A stretch of 64,000 nucleotides of DNA from Teratosphaeria epicoccoides (GCA_021401465.1 JADDMT010000081.1:62001-126000), one strand, 5' to 3'. Shown: positions 10,850-22,894, counted from the first letter of the stretch. Numbers and translations: made by a program. Notes: generated by a model from the letters alone, not told the origin.

Positions 10850-11193
10850 TGTTATGGCATACTGCTCTTCACCTGCATATAACTTATGTACACTAGCGCG
10901 CTGTCTAGTCTTGAGTTAGACAGCGCGCTCTGCAGGATTAGTTAGCAGTTCTCATACCTTCACTACTACTCCTGCACCTTCTTAGATACTTGGTACGCGG
11001 TTCTGTTAACTACTAAAACACGTCCCTAATATTACCGCGTCCCTATACACACGTACAACGAGATGACAGCTCGTTACTAAGAGTATACAAGCACATATAG
11101 CGCTGCTAGTAGCGCCGCACAGTTCAGGTTCACGGAGTTTAGGAGTTTAGCGTACAGAGTTACAAAACGGACGTCCTACGTAGCATGATAACA
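10850..11193 (+). repeat. F 5' LTR
   Basis: 344 bp from TGTTATGGCATA to GCATGATAACA, with matching inverted termini TGTTAT/ATAACA. An inverted pair GCGCGCTGTCTA/TAGACAGCGCGC lies at about 10900-10930. The end is inferred from the inverted terminus and the gag start 46 bp later. Confidence 0.6.
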
Positions 11194-11239
11194 TAATCAC
11201 GAAGCATAATACACGATTTAGAGATACTAGCAAGACAGC

Positions 11240-12968
11240 ATGGCAAAGCTCTAGGGTACCCCTAAGCCCGCTTGCTATGACACCTAGCTCTTTACTTAGG
11301 TTCTATCTAAGCTAGAAGCAGACGATACCTAGACCTATACCCTGACTACCTCTGACAGTTACGCCTTAGCGTAAGAGCTAGATGTCTAGTAGCGTTAGCA
11401 GGCGTTACATGAAAAGGCCCTAACTACCTCGTGCCGAGTGACCTTCGCGGCAGAGAACGAGTAGGAGGACGTTTGCCTGTATAGTCTAGCAGAACCCTAA
11501 GGACATCTTTAAGGAGGTAGCAGATCTGATTAACTACTCCCGCTACACTGTCATAGAACGCGACTTAGCGCTCGAAGCTGTCGAGCTTAATAAGGGCAAG
11601 TACAATGAGCTTAGCGAGAAGTACATGCACGTTACGTATACCCTATAGCAACTTTAAGAAGCCGAGTTACTAGAAGAGGTTAGTCGCGCTTAGTAGCAAT
11701 TAGCAGAGTTAGCCGAATGTAACAAATCTTAGAAGAAGCTAATCAAGGAACTCTAAGCTAAGCTAGCTAAGGCAGACGAGATAGATGTAGTAAACGCTAA
11801 GCTAAAGGACGAAGTCACGAAGTTAAAGGAGGAAATCCGGGGGCTCGCGGCCTCGCGTAAGAGGCTACCTCTACCCCCTAGCACTTAGCTAGCTTAGCTA
11901 GAGTCGATTAGTAACCTAGCGGCTTTTAGCTCAGCCTACATTAACCTAGAGCAAGTTAAGGCTATTAAGACTAATCGCGGTATTCCGAATCCTACTAAGT
12001 TTGATAGTAAGAACGGAGGTAAGAAGTTCTACCTATAGCTCTTATCCATGGCGTAGAAGCTAGACTCCACGTCCTTTAAGAACCTTGACGTAGGATTAAG
12101 ATACATGTAGAGCTTCCTAGAGGGCGCTACATAGCAATACACGAACCCCTATATCCTAGCACTATTCAGAAGGCCTTGTAGTAACCCCTTCCTCTTAATT
12201 AAGGAGCTCATCTCCTACCTTTAACGCCGCTACGGCGACATTAACATGGAAGCCTAGGCTATGACTAAGCTTCACTATCTCGAGCAAGGCGAGGATACGT
12301 TCTCTGCCTTCTACGCTAAGTTTTAGTAGTACGCTAACTACGCAGGCCCTATAGCCCTAGCTACGAGGCTGTTCATGTTATGTAACAAGATTAATGGCTA
12401 GTACAGCAGGTCGTGAATGACGGCACTAGCTATAGCAAGGAGGTGCTTAAGGACAGCCTGACTTAGAGGGTCCCTAACTCTAACAATTTCGTTGACTGTT
12501 ATTACAAATTAGAGCTTTAATTTTAAGACTCACGCTAAGCGCAAGAAGCATGCTAATCTGAAGCTAGCTGCTAGCACGTCAAACTACCTAGGCACTTCTA
12601 ACTCTACTACGTCCGTACCTACCTGTTATCTAGCGAGTACTTAGTACCTATTACGTCTAGCTAGTGCTTCTTACCGCCCTCTTAGCACGTTAGTAGGTAG
12701 AGCGAGCGCTCTGCCTAAGTAATACTGTAGTAACCTTCCCTGTCTTACTGACGCTAACCGCGCGTAGTTAATAGCTAAGGGCCGTTGCTACCGTTGCTAC
12801 GAGAAGGGTCATACCTCCTGCGAAGTTGACAAGTGCCCTATAGCTAAGGCCATAGGTAACACAAGCGGTATTCGCATACTACGTAACAACTTCCTTAGCG
12901 TGAGCACTAAGGACTTAGGCGCCCTAGCTAGCAATGATAAGGCTTTAAAAGCTAACGCTGCCTCTTAA
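11240..12968 (+). pseudogene. F gag
   Basis: ATG 11240 opens a frame with Gln/Trp stops. At about 11500 the readable frame shifts. A coiled-coil-like stretch follows (11550-11850: ADLINYS, LNKGKYNELSEKYMHV, KLKDEVTKLKEEIRGL), then a capsid-like region (NPTKFDSKNGGKKFYL, AMTKLHYLEQGEDTF). A Cys/His knuckle-like motif, CYRCYEKGHTSCEVDKC, lies near 12785-12840. The frame ends with TAA at about 12966. Confidence 0.65.
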
Positions 12969-15120
12969 GTATGACAAGATGTAGCAAGCAAGATAATAAA
13001 CGAGAATTAAGAGTGTCGGCCGCCTTAGCCTTACTGTTAGCAGATACTAAAGGCCCTGTTATTATGCCCTATGAACTTATACAGACCTTAGTTAAGGGCC
13101 ATGTAGTTACAACCTACCTTGATAATAGTTCTAATTCTTAATTCATTTACCCTGACTTCGCACAAAAACATAACCTTACGCTCTTTCCCCTTTCTTAGTC
13201 ACGCGTAGTCAAGCTTGGTAATAGTACTACTATTGCCTCCCGTATCACCTATATGGTGCTCTTTAACGTCGCTATAGAGAAACATGTAGAATCTATGCAC
13301 GCATTCGTGGCGCCCCTTTAATACAATTTAGTGTTAGGTTAGCCGTAGTTTGCCGAGTACCGCCCTAACGTCGATTATCAAATAGGCATAGTAGTAATAG
13401 ACTCCTAGCATTGCTGTTAACACTACCTTAAACACTAGACACATAACTCCCTAGTCAAGCTAGCCCTTAATTACTAACTATACTATGCTTTGCAGGCAGA
13501 CAGGATTAAGGTCAAACGCATGTTAGCACAGGACGCTTACAACCTTATTGTGACAGGATCAGACGAGGTATATTACTACACTGTCTAGCTAGGTCCCGTC
13601 CTTAATATACACGCTACTAGCGTAGACGACTTCGCCAAGTTCATGGCTAATAAAGCTACAACTAACCCGCTATAGGTGTTGCCGCCCTGCTATCGCTACT
13701 TAGCCATGGCGTTTTCTAAGGATAAGGCAAAGGAGTTGCTACTACATTGCCCTAGACTAGATCACAAGATCTACTTGAAGCTAGGAGCTAAGCCTCCTTA
13801 CAAGAAGCTATACGCTATATCTTAGCGTAAGAATAAGGCAATTAAGAAGTAGGTCGATAATTAACTTAGGCAGGGGTTTATACGTCTACGTAACTCTCGC
13901 CTAGCCGTACTAGTGATTATAGTGAAGAAGCCGTCTAGTAGCCTACGAGTATACGTAGATTACTAAGCCTTAAACGCTATCACTATCAAGAACAGGTACC
14001 CTATTCTAGTAATCTAAGAAACCTTAGCACAAGTAGTAGGGAAGAAGTACCATACTAAGGATCATAGGACTAGATCCTCATTAAACCGGACATAGTAGTA
14101 GATTCCCCTCCGAGCTTGCATTTAGCACCTATTTAGGTTAAGGCGGATGCTGAAACTACTACTAAAGGACAGGAGGAAGAACTAGTCCCCCTGCAAGATG
14201 CGATTAGGGTAGCCGCACTTGAGGATAAGGAGTATTAAGAGGTTGTAGCTACGCTCTAGAAGGGGCCCTAACTAGAAGTCCCTCTATAGCTACAACAGGC
14301 AAAGGTAGAGCCGCGCATGTACGCTATAGGCGACGATAGCTTAATCCGAGTAGCGGGACGCATATAGATCCCTAACTCCGTAGCGACAAGGTTACGAGTT
14401 ATCTAACAGAACTACGCAGACCTAGCTACTAGGCACCCTAGTATCGCACGTACGCTCGAGTTAGTACGGCGGGAGTTCTACTAGCCCTAAATGACAAAAC
14501 ATATCCGCTAATATGTATGTAACTACTAGCACTAGTACGCCGCAAAGCTACTACGTTAGCTATACAGAGGTCTACTACAACTACTATAGATACTATATTA
14601 ACCTTAGTACTACATTACTATTAACTTTGTAGTAGAACTTCCTAGTAGCAAGTTATTCGAGGGTGTTACATACTACAACATCCTCATAGTAACTAACAGG
14701 CTTACGAAGGAAGTGTACTTGCTCCTAGCTAAGTTAATGATTATAAGAGCTACCGCATACTTGTTCCTTAGGTACATATTCTCTAGACACGGCTTACTAG
14801 ACAGCATTGTCTCTAACAGGGGCACCTAATTTACATCCCTGTTTTAGAAGTATGTATGTTAGATGCTAAGGATACATTAAAGCCTATTATTAGCCTTTTA
14901 CCCTTAGACTAATAGACAATTAGAGTAGACGAACTAGTTCATAGAGTATTATCTTCGAACATTCGTTAACTACGCTTAGGACGACTAGGTAGATTAGCTA
15001 CTACTAGCCGAGTTTGCTATGAATAACTACGTTAACAAGAGTACTAGAGTAACCCTGTTCTTCGTAAAGTAAGGCGTTGTCATAGGTAAACAGCATGTAC
15101 ACAGGAGCTCATGTAGGATT
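12969..15120 (+). pseudogene. F pol with RT palm and RNase H deleted
   Basis: A protease-like region near 13100-13400 (TYLDNSSNSXFIYP, YMVLFNVAIEKHVES) is followed by RT fingers (LGAKPPYKKLY at 13780, RLAVLVIIVKKPSSSLRVYV, then NRYPILVI). The frame is lost near 14045-14090, before any YxDD motif. Integrase resumes at 14420 (RHPSIARTLELVRREFY) and continues through INFVVELPSSK, SRHGLLDSIVSNRG and the region near 14900. About 1 kb covering the RT active site and RNase H is therefore absent. The second integrase Asp reads Asn, as in D1. Confidence 0.7.
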
Positions 15121-15331
15121 TAACAAGTACGATAGGGAGAGAGAGACTATCTGCTAGCTATCTAGTCCTTTATAGCTAGCTTTGTTAGGGGTTACGCATA
15201 GGCTTTAGCCTATGCTAAGGACTTAGGGCCCTGCCCTTTACATTCCCCCCCCCCTCTCCTCCCTCTACGTAGAACAGCTAGGAGCCTGAGGAAGTGCGAG
15301 CTATTTCCCCGCGTTTCATGTCTAGATTTAG
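15121..15331. other. Unassigned sequence left of A1
   Basis: Probably the post-integrase part of F. It holds a C-rich run near 15245-15255 and the inverted pair CATAGGCT/AGCCTATG near 15197-15214. No convincing frame. Its last five bases, TTTAG, are the left target duplication of A1. Confidence 0.5.
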
Positions 15332-15807
15332 TGATACGGTTAATACTAGGGGGCTATTAGAGCCGCATGGCTTCTAATGTCTACCCTTAGTATGTAGTAA
15401 CCCTACTACATATAGCAAGGGGGTCCTTCGTACATACGTTAGCTCGTATGTCGTCTAAGTAGGATTAATGGTTAACGTAAGATGCCCCTACGTCACTAAA
15501 CCTTAGCATGTAGTAACCCTACTACATATAGCAAGGGGGTCCTTTGTACATACGTTAGCTCGTATGTCGTCTAAGTAGGATTAATAGTTGACGTAGGATG
15601 CCCCTACGTCGCTAACCCTATAGTACCCCTACGGGGTTAGGCTTAGACATGCTTTCCCTAATTAAGGGGCGTCAGGGGTTATAAGCACCCTTAGCGCTAC
15701 CTCTGTAATAAGCAGAAAGCAGCGCTGTCTTCTACCTATTAAAAGGTCAGATTACTCTGTTACACTACAAGATATTTTCATATCATATAGCATATATATC
15801 TATATTA
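15332..15807 (+). repeat. A1 5' LTR with internal duplication
   Basis: 476 bp from TGATACGGTT to ATCTATATTA. It exceeds the 360-bp 3' LTR by exactly one 116-bp unit, duplicated in tandem at 15385-15500 and 15501-15616. Other A LTRs have one unit. Confidence 0.9.
15385..15616 (+). repeat. 116-bp tandem duplication in LTR
   Basis: Two adjacent copies, each starting CCTTAG(T/C)ATGTAGTAACC and ending in the GCCCCTACGTC-CTAA stretch, differing by a few transitions. Present only in this LTR. Confidence 0.85.
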
Positions 15808-15856
15808 GTTCTGCTTTCTCCCCCCTGCTTTGCAGTCTAGTAGAGAATGCTACAAT

Positions 15857-18800
15857 ATGTCTAGAGTACTACGTACTTACAACTAATGTGTAGCGAGTAC
15901 TATCCTAAGCGCCCGCGATAGCAAAGCTAGCCTAAGTAACTAGCCTGTAGAAGCACCCCCTGCAAGCGACACTGCATTAAGCGACAGTTCTACTAGAGGC
16001 TAATTACGTAGCGGACAAGGTAATAGACCCTCTATATAAGGACGGTAGCTAACCCTAACTATTAACCTAGCCCTTATAGCCATGATTGTTAATTAGGTCG
16101 CGAGCTGCCTTGCAAACTAGAGCTAGAGCCGCACCCCTTCTAGTAGCAACAACGGCGAGAACGACGAAGACGTTGCTTTAAGTAGTACTAACAAGCTAGC
16201 AGACGAAGAAATCTAGCGAGATTTCACGCTAGGGACCCGCGAAGACAACTTACTAGCAGGCGCAGACCCTCTGCATGTGCCTGCGAATCTAATGCCCGAA
16301 TTCGGGGCCATAGTAGGCTAACTAGGAGGCAGTCGTAACGCACGTAACCTAAAGCCGTTTAAGGGAGACACCTTAAAGGAGGCTCGAACTTTCTTGCAGG
16401 TATGTAAGGTAGTTTTTATGCTTAACCTACGCGGATATTCTACAGAGGGCGAATAAGTTGCCTTTAGTGTAATGTAGCTCGAAGAGGATAAGGAACCTCG
16501 CAATAATTAGCATGAGCGGTATAACCTTATACGGGTCTATGACAGAACGTATATGTAGGCGGACTTTCGCTAGTTCTATGTTAACTAGGTCGAGGATCCT
16601 AGGAACTATGCCCTTACTATGTCTGTTAAGTATGAGAGAGCTAAGCAGGGGAAGGGACAAACAACCTCTAGCTTCGCTACCTACCTTGCTACGCTTAAGG
16701 AACAGATGATACCCTATACCGAGACGTAACGCGTATAGCACCTACTCGTTAAACTTAGTGACAATCTTCAGAACACAATCATGACTTTTCATGAACTTCT
16801 GATAACTTGGCAAGACCTTGTGTCCCTTACGACACGTATAGAGATTACCTTGAAGCGAAATGGAAAATTAGGTAGCAAGGATAATAAGCGTCTAAGCCCT
16901 GAGGACCTACTAAAGGGCCGCTATTACAAGCGCCCTAGGGGTCACGTCTAACGCGGTATTTCATTCTAGAGGAACAAGCCCTCTAAGCCTAAAGATAGTA
17001 GCAAGAAGCCTCCGAGCAGCTGCTACATCTGTGGAGCGAGGGACTACTAGGCGGCTCGCTGTCCTAAACGAAGTAATAGGAAGAAGGTAAGCAAGGTGTC
17101 TGAAAGCTCCCTAGAGGGGAGGCAAAAGAAGGACAAGCCCGAGACAACTAAATAGCTACTACGGGTATCTAAGCTGTCTGTTACTAATAGTGTAGACTTG
17201 TAGCCTACCTAGCGCCTATCTAGTATAGTCCGAGTTTATAGCTCGCTTAAGCTAGTAGACTATATATTAGACGACCTTGCGGAGGTTAACGTAATACCCT
17301 AGCGGGTAATTATACGGCTCGGTTTAAAGCCGATCCTAGGAGCCCTGCTACGTACTATGAAGTCATTTTAAGGCGAAGGCGTAGTAGCTTAAGGGGCGTA
17401 TAACATGCGCCTCTAACTTGCGGACTCCTTAGGAGAAGTACGCAAGACTAACGAAGTCTTCTACGCTAAAGACGTTCCTGATAAGGAGCTCCTACTCGGC
17501 CGCCCTTAGCGCCACAAGCAGGGAATTGTTGTTAATAGAGCTACTAACAATTAGTTCTATGGCTCTATAGGCGAAATTCCTGTAGTAAGGATACATGACG
17601 CACATAGCTTCTACAAGGACATGAAGAAGGTCTAATGTGTGTATGCGGTCTACATATAGAATGTCAAAGAAGACGTTACACTTCTGCCTAAGTTAGAGGA
17701 ATACACCGATATTTTCGACATAGAGGCTACAGCCTATGCCTAGGCCCTAGACTCAGAACATGCGATTAACCTTAAGGAGGGTTACAATTCTCCGTATCGA
17801 CCTCTATACCCTATGTCAGAATCGTAGCTCGAAACACTTCGAGACTACCTCTACAAGGCGTAAAGAAACACGTGGATCTAACGAAGCGACAGCGAGGCTA
17901 GAGCGTTAGTTATGTTTGTCCTGAAGAAGGATAACACACTCTACCTATACGTTAACTATAGGAGCCTTAACGCGGTAACTTAGAAGAATCGCTACCCCCT
18001 ACTACTTATTAGCGAGACGCTTGACTGCCTTAGTCGCGCCGCCATCTTCTTGTCTATTAACTTGAAGGACGCCTACTACCAGATACTAATCTAAAAGGGC
18101 GACAAGTAGAAGACTACGTTCCGAACATAGTATAGACACTTCGAGTATATAGTAATGCTGTTTAGCTTAACTAACGCACTAGCAACGTTCTAAGCGTATA
18201 TTAACTAGGCCCTAGCCGGCCTCGTTAACACCTGCTACGTAGTATATTTAGACGATATACTAGTCTACTCTAACTCGAAGGAGGAGTATATTCGGCATCT
18301 AAGGATAGTACTCGAACGGCTCTATAAGTTTGCTCTATATGCGAACTTAAAGAAGTGCTTATTCCTGAAAGATAGGATTAAGTTTCTTGGATACATCGTC
18401 TCTACAGAAGGAGTCATTATAGATGACTAAAGGGTATCTGTAATCGCGGAGTAGCCGCAGCTAACTACCCTCTAAGAAGTACAGGTATTCCTAGGATTTA
18501 CTAACTTCTATTACAGATTCATACGATCCTACTCGAAGATCGTTGCTCCTCTTACGGCTCTCGCAAAGGGCGCGATTTAAGGAAAAAAGCCAGGAATAGT
18601 GCCTTAGGAGGAGGCTTAGAGCAAGGCTTTCTCTAAACTCAAAATAGCTTTTCAAACTACGCCTATACTTTAGCACTTTGACCTCGCTACGAAGATCTAA
18701 ATAGAGACCGATACTTCAAAATTCGTAATAGCCGCAATTATATTGCAGCTCTAGTCGCACAAAGGTAGTACGCGATAGTACCTAATTACCTTCTAGTTGC

Positions 18801-20821
18801 GGAAGATGCAGGGCGCTAAGCTTAACTACGAGACTCACGACTAAGAACTTTTGGCTATTGTTGACAGCTTCAAGGAGTACCGACACTACCTCGAAGGCGT
18901 AGCGCACCCTATTAAGGTGCTTACTAACTATAACAACCTTCGCGGCTTCATGGGAGTAAAGCAGCTAAGTAGTTAGCAAGCAAGGTAGGCGACTTTCCTC
19001 GCTAGCTTTGACTTCGTTATCTAGCATTGTTCTAGAAAGACGAATCCGGCTAACAGTCCTTCGCGACGACCGGACTTCGACACTAGGGAGCAGGGTAACT
19101 AACAGCTTCTCCCTACGCTGCAAACGAAGCTTGTAGTTTAGGGCGGCGATCTGTCGTTAGCTCCTCTTGTAGGTCGACTACAGGTCTAATAGGGCCTCAC
19201 AGCCTCCGCTAGCGACAAACCCTCCTATCTAGCAGTTATAGCGACCGCGTCTAGCTCGATCCGTGCGGTAGTTAACTAGCTTACATGTAGTAAGCATGTA
19301 ATGTCTAAAGAACCCTTTAAAGAAGTCTCGAGACTTATTCAGCAGTTATAAGAGCGAGAACCGGAGTTAATTAATGAGGGTGTAGCCCTCTAGGACACTG
19401 CAGGCAGTCCAAACTACTAGATCAAGTCAGGCGACTTGTAGTACTTTGATAATAGGATCTACGTACCCGCTAACTACGTACTCCGTTCGCAGCTCCTCTG
19501 TATTCATCATGACAATAAACTTGCGGGCCATTTTGGCGCAGAGAAGACGATCGCACTTCTCAGACGCAAATACTAGTAGCTAACGCTAGAACAGGATGTC
19601 TCTGACTATGTCAAATCCTGCTAGACGTACTAGGTTAGCAAATCTCGGCGCTATCGCCCCTATAGTAATGCTTAGGCGCTCCTACTACTAGAGAGACTAT
19701 GGCAAGACTTAACTATAGATTTCATTACTAATTTGCTACTAGCAAAGTAGAGAGGCAATGTAGTTAATGCTGTCCTTATAGTAGTCGACTAATACTCTAA
19801 GATAAATGTCTTTATCCTATGTACGAAAAGGTGCACAAGTAGCGAGCTTACGTGACTACTTCGCGACGAAGTTATATAGCGCTTTAGTGTCCCCCGAAGT
19901 ATCCTATTAGATCGAGGTTCTGTCTTTACTAGTAAATACTAGCAAGAATTTGTGTTTAAGGCACGTGTTAAGCACTACCTAAGTATAGCATTCTATCTAC
20001 AGACTAATAGTCAGACTAAACGTATGAACTAGACTCTTAAGTAGTACCTTTAGTGCTACTACGCTAAGAACTAGGATGCCTAGGCTAACGCAATTCCTAT
20101 GGCGGAATTTGCAGTTAATAACAGCGTGCATGCTACTATGCGCATGTCGCTATTTCAGATTCTTTATAGCTTTGATCTAGAAATACACCTAGAACCGCCT
20201 TAGGACGAGTCTTCTAAGGAGAGGGTGCTAGCCGCTACAGAATTAGCGCGGCGTATGCGCGAGGTACATTTAGTGCTAATAGAACACTAGAAAAAGGCCT
20301 TAGAATCCTAGATTAAACATAATAACGCCTATGCTAAACTAATGTAGTACGTAGTTAGTACGAAGGTATTACTATTAACAAAGAATCTTAAGCTGAAACT
20401 TCTAAGCAAGAAGATGACGCTAAGGTTTGTTAGACCCTTCTAGATACGCGACGTAATAGGCTTACAGGCATACTAGCTATTGTTGCTATCGTCGTATTAT
20501 GTGCATAATGTCTTCTACGTATCTCTACTCGAACTATAGGTATAGCGCGAGGGCGAAGAGCCTGTAGACCTAATGCTAGTAGCAGAAGAGAACGAAGAGT
20601 AGGAAGTCGAGGGTATTAAGGACAGTATGCGGCGTAAGGGCGCAACGTACTATCTAGTGAAGTAGAAAGGATACCTACCTAAGTACATATAATAGGTTCC
20701 GGCTAAAGACTACAAGAACGCCCTAGAAGCTATCCGTGAATTCGAAGAGCGGAGGAGGCGTAAGCAGGGCTTAAGAAGGTCGATTCGTAGGAAGATAAGG
20801 GTTCTAGAGCAGAATTCTTGA
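15857..20821 (+). pseudogene. A1 gag-pol polyprotein
   Basis: From ATG 15857 to TGA 20821 is 4,965 bp, exactly 1,655 codons in one frame, broken only by TAG/TAA (and missense) changes. Order: gag capsid (NARNLKPFKGDTLKEA at about residue 165); zinc knuckle CYICGARDYXAARC near 17020, with Tyr for His; protease-like DDLAEVNVIP near 17265; RT with VMFVLKKDN, MLFSLTNALATF and the YLDD site near 18250; RNase H (18700-18990; ETDTSKF, HDXELLAIVDSF); integrase zinc region near 19510-19630 and core with TIDFITN and LLDRGSVFTS; chromodomain near 20600-20720 (TYYLVKXKGYLPKY). The integrase catalytic Glu reads Lys (QTKRMN). A2's copy has the same length. Confidence 0.92.
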
Positions 20822-20961
20822 CACGTGTATGTAGCGCAGAACGCGCGAAGTGACAACAAGAAGCAAACGCCCTACTTATACATCATTGATGCCTAAAGGC
20901 ACACCTAGAATAAACCTAAGAAGAACAAGAGACATGCTTAGATTAGCTTCGTAGCTAATGC
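20822..20961. other. Convergent gap between pol and antisense gene
   Basis: 140 bp separate the stop of gag-pol from the stop of the antisense gene. The counterpart in A2 is 50880-51019, also 140 bp. It would hold both 3' ends; I see no clear polyadenylation signal. Confidence 0.6.
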
Positions 20962-22358
20962 TTAGCGACTACTAGTTAGGGGCTTCCTGACTAAACCCGA
21001 AGTAGGAGAGTCTTTCTTGTTATAGTCCGCTAGGGACTACCTACCTACACGGGGTCTACTAAACACCCTAAAGCGACTATGAGTGACAGGAGTAGCAACG
21101 CCACGAAGAGAGGCCGGCATCTTCTTCTTTAGTAGGTTGCGGGAGAGCTTGTCTTTAGAGCCTATAGTAGCTAGAGAGGTAGCGACATCCTTACTACGCC
21201 TAGTTATAATAGCTACCTTATCCTTAGCATTAGAAGGCAAAGAGACTTAGGCGCGCTTGCGGCTGTCGCGCTTAGCCCTTAAGATCATCTTGCACTTCTT
21301 AACACAAGTATCGACTACATCATTAGACTTAGTGTCTCTCTTAGGCGTAACTAGTATAGTAATACTATAGCGCGAAGGGATCACGTTAGGACCGAAGGTA
21401 TCCTAGACGTCGTCATCCTCCTTATCCTCAAAGATCTGGCCTAGAGGCTTGTACCTTAGCGTCTTGGCGGACGTAGTGCGGATCGCAAGCGGGGAAGGTT
21501 CGGCTTCCTCATTACTGACCTTCATTTTGGCCCTAGCCTTCTTCTTCTTCTTAGATAGTAGCGTCAAGGCGGCTTAGGCAGTAGCGCTATAATGTGTTAG
21601 CTATACGCACGTAACAGGATTCGAGTAAGTAACTTACAGCTTAGTCCTTAGGACTAGCTTAGAGGCAGGCTGCCTCTTAGTATGGCGCTAGGGCATAGCC
21701 TTAGCAGCAGGGACAGTAAATTGCTTGATAACCTTCTTACAGATTATCCGCGTCTTAAAGTCATCGTTAATAGAGGCAAGGGCCCTAAGTTGCTAATGCT
21801 AACAGCTAGTCGGATATTTCTCGACGCTAACGTTAGCCTAGTAGAGAAAGTTAGCATTTATACTTAGAGGGTACCCGTACTATATGCGTACTATAGCGAA
21901 GGTCTTGACCCTAATAGTTAGCACCTTCAAGATCTTCTAGACTAAGTCTGCGATTAGACCTAGACAAACGTTTTCGCCTGTTAGCAGAGAGTTGAAGCGA
22001 ACACTGCCGTGACAATAGTTAGCAGTTATAGTAAAGCACAAGAGGGCGCCGAGCAGGTAGGCGAGTCCCTCGCGGTACTTAGCCTGTAGCCTGTTTATAG
22101 TCAGAGTATCTTTAGTAATCCCCTTGTCACGCGTACTCTAGAAGTCATCGATGTTATAGCAGAGCTAGTTATACTCCCTGTACACCTCTTTAGGGAGGTC
22201 TTAGCATTTTTGATGCTTGCCATTATAGTTGACATAATTACGGTAGACACTACCCTCATTAAATCTGCTGACATAGATCTTAGCTACGCTTCGGTTAGTA
22301 TAAGCCACGCATACCTCGTAGGTAGGGGACGCCTTACTAACACGCAGAGGAGAGATGT
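20962..22358 (-). pseudogene. A1 antisense gene, C-terminal part (split by B1)
   Basis: Reverse-strand gene starting at ATG 43148, interrupted at 43044/22358 by B1 after about 35 codons and ending at 20962. It is the counterpart of the more readable copy at 49383-50879, where the protein is described. The open stretch 21240-21037 (NAKDKVAIITRRSKDVA, then GVATPVTHSRFRVFSRPRV) is the basic C-terminal region. Both GATGT copies flanking B1 belong to the gene sequence. Confidence 0.75.
22354..22358. repeat. B1 left target duplication GATGT
   Basis: Repeated at 43044-43048. The uninterrupted A0 sequence (near 335) reads GAGAGATGTGTGCAG, confirming a 5-bp duplication. Confidence 0.93.
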
Positions 22359-22835
22359 TATCATGAGTATTAGGAGTACTGTAAGTCATAGGATCATGAG
22401 TGTCTTAGCTATAAGTCACAGGATCATGAGTGTCTTAAGTGCTATGAGTTATAGCATAGTCATAGGAGAGAGGATCTGTTATGTGAGGATAGATCCCCGG
22501 ATCTGTAGGGTTAGTCTACAGATCTACAGGCCTATAGGGGAGAAGGGATCTGTCACGTGAGGATAGACCCTTAGATCTGTAGGGTTAGTCTACAGATCTA
22601 TAGACATAGATCTATTAGGTCTGTTAACAGATCTAACAGAGCTGCTCTGTCTCTCTAGTATATAGGGATAGCTCTAGGACAGGTAGTTAGGAGCTTTGTG
22701 CTTAATCTTAATTTAATCCTCTCTTGCTTAGAGGAGAGTTAGTTACAAGGTTAACTGCTATTGTCGATATTCTTCATAGCTCTACGAGTCTAATACCTGA
22801 TCCCCTTCCTACTATTAGCACCTACCCTTATGACA
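22359..22835 (+). repeat. B1 5' LTR
   Basis: 477 bp, TATCATGAG (from TGTCATGAG) to CTTATGACA. Near the start, units of GTCATAGGATCATGAGTGTCTTA are repeated. Two strong hairpins occupy 22500-22524 and 22573-22599. Confidence 0.93.
22500..22599. repeat. Twin hairpins in the B LTR
   Basis: Two near-identical inverted repeats, GATCTGTAG-ggttagt-CTACAGATC, 73 bp apart (22500-22524 and 22573-22599). The pair is present in every B LTR examined (4889, 5156, 9431, 22359, 42567). They could act as protein-binding sites or structure the LTR RNA; the role is unknown. Confidence 0.85.
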
Positions 22836-22894
22836 TTTTAAGCACTACTTCTAAGGAAGTATTAGGGGACTCGTTAAGTGCTTGACATACGCCT

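Larger units (their letters stand above)
10850..15331 (+). mobile_element. Gypsy-like element F, internally deleted
   Basis: Inserted in E's 3' LTR. Contains an LTR, gag, protease, the first part of RT and integrase, but lacks RT palm and RNase H. It is interrupted at 15331 by A1. The 44336-44515 segment beyond A1 should be its continuation, but I could not recognise it, and no second F LTR is visible. Confidence 0.7.

Noticed and set aside
16318..16741. Reverse and forward open frames inside A1 gag
   Set aside because: Shadows of the gag-pol frame; repeated in A2 and A3 only because the DNA is homologous.
15857..20821. Alternative genetic code (TAR = Gln)
   Set aside because: TAG also replaces conserved Trp, CAG/CAA remain in use, and transitions in CpA/TpG context alter other residues too.
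22500..22599. Riboswitch or CRISPR-like repeats in B LTR
   Set aside because: Only two hairpins per LTR, no spacer array, and an LTR context.
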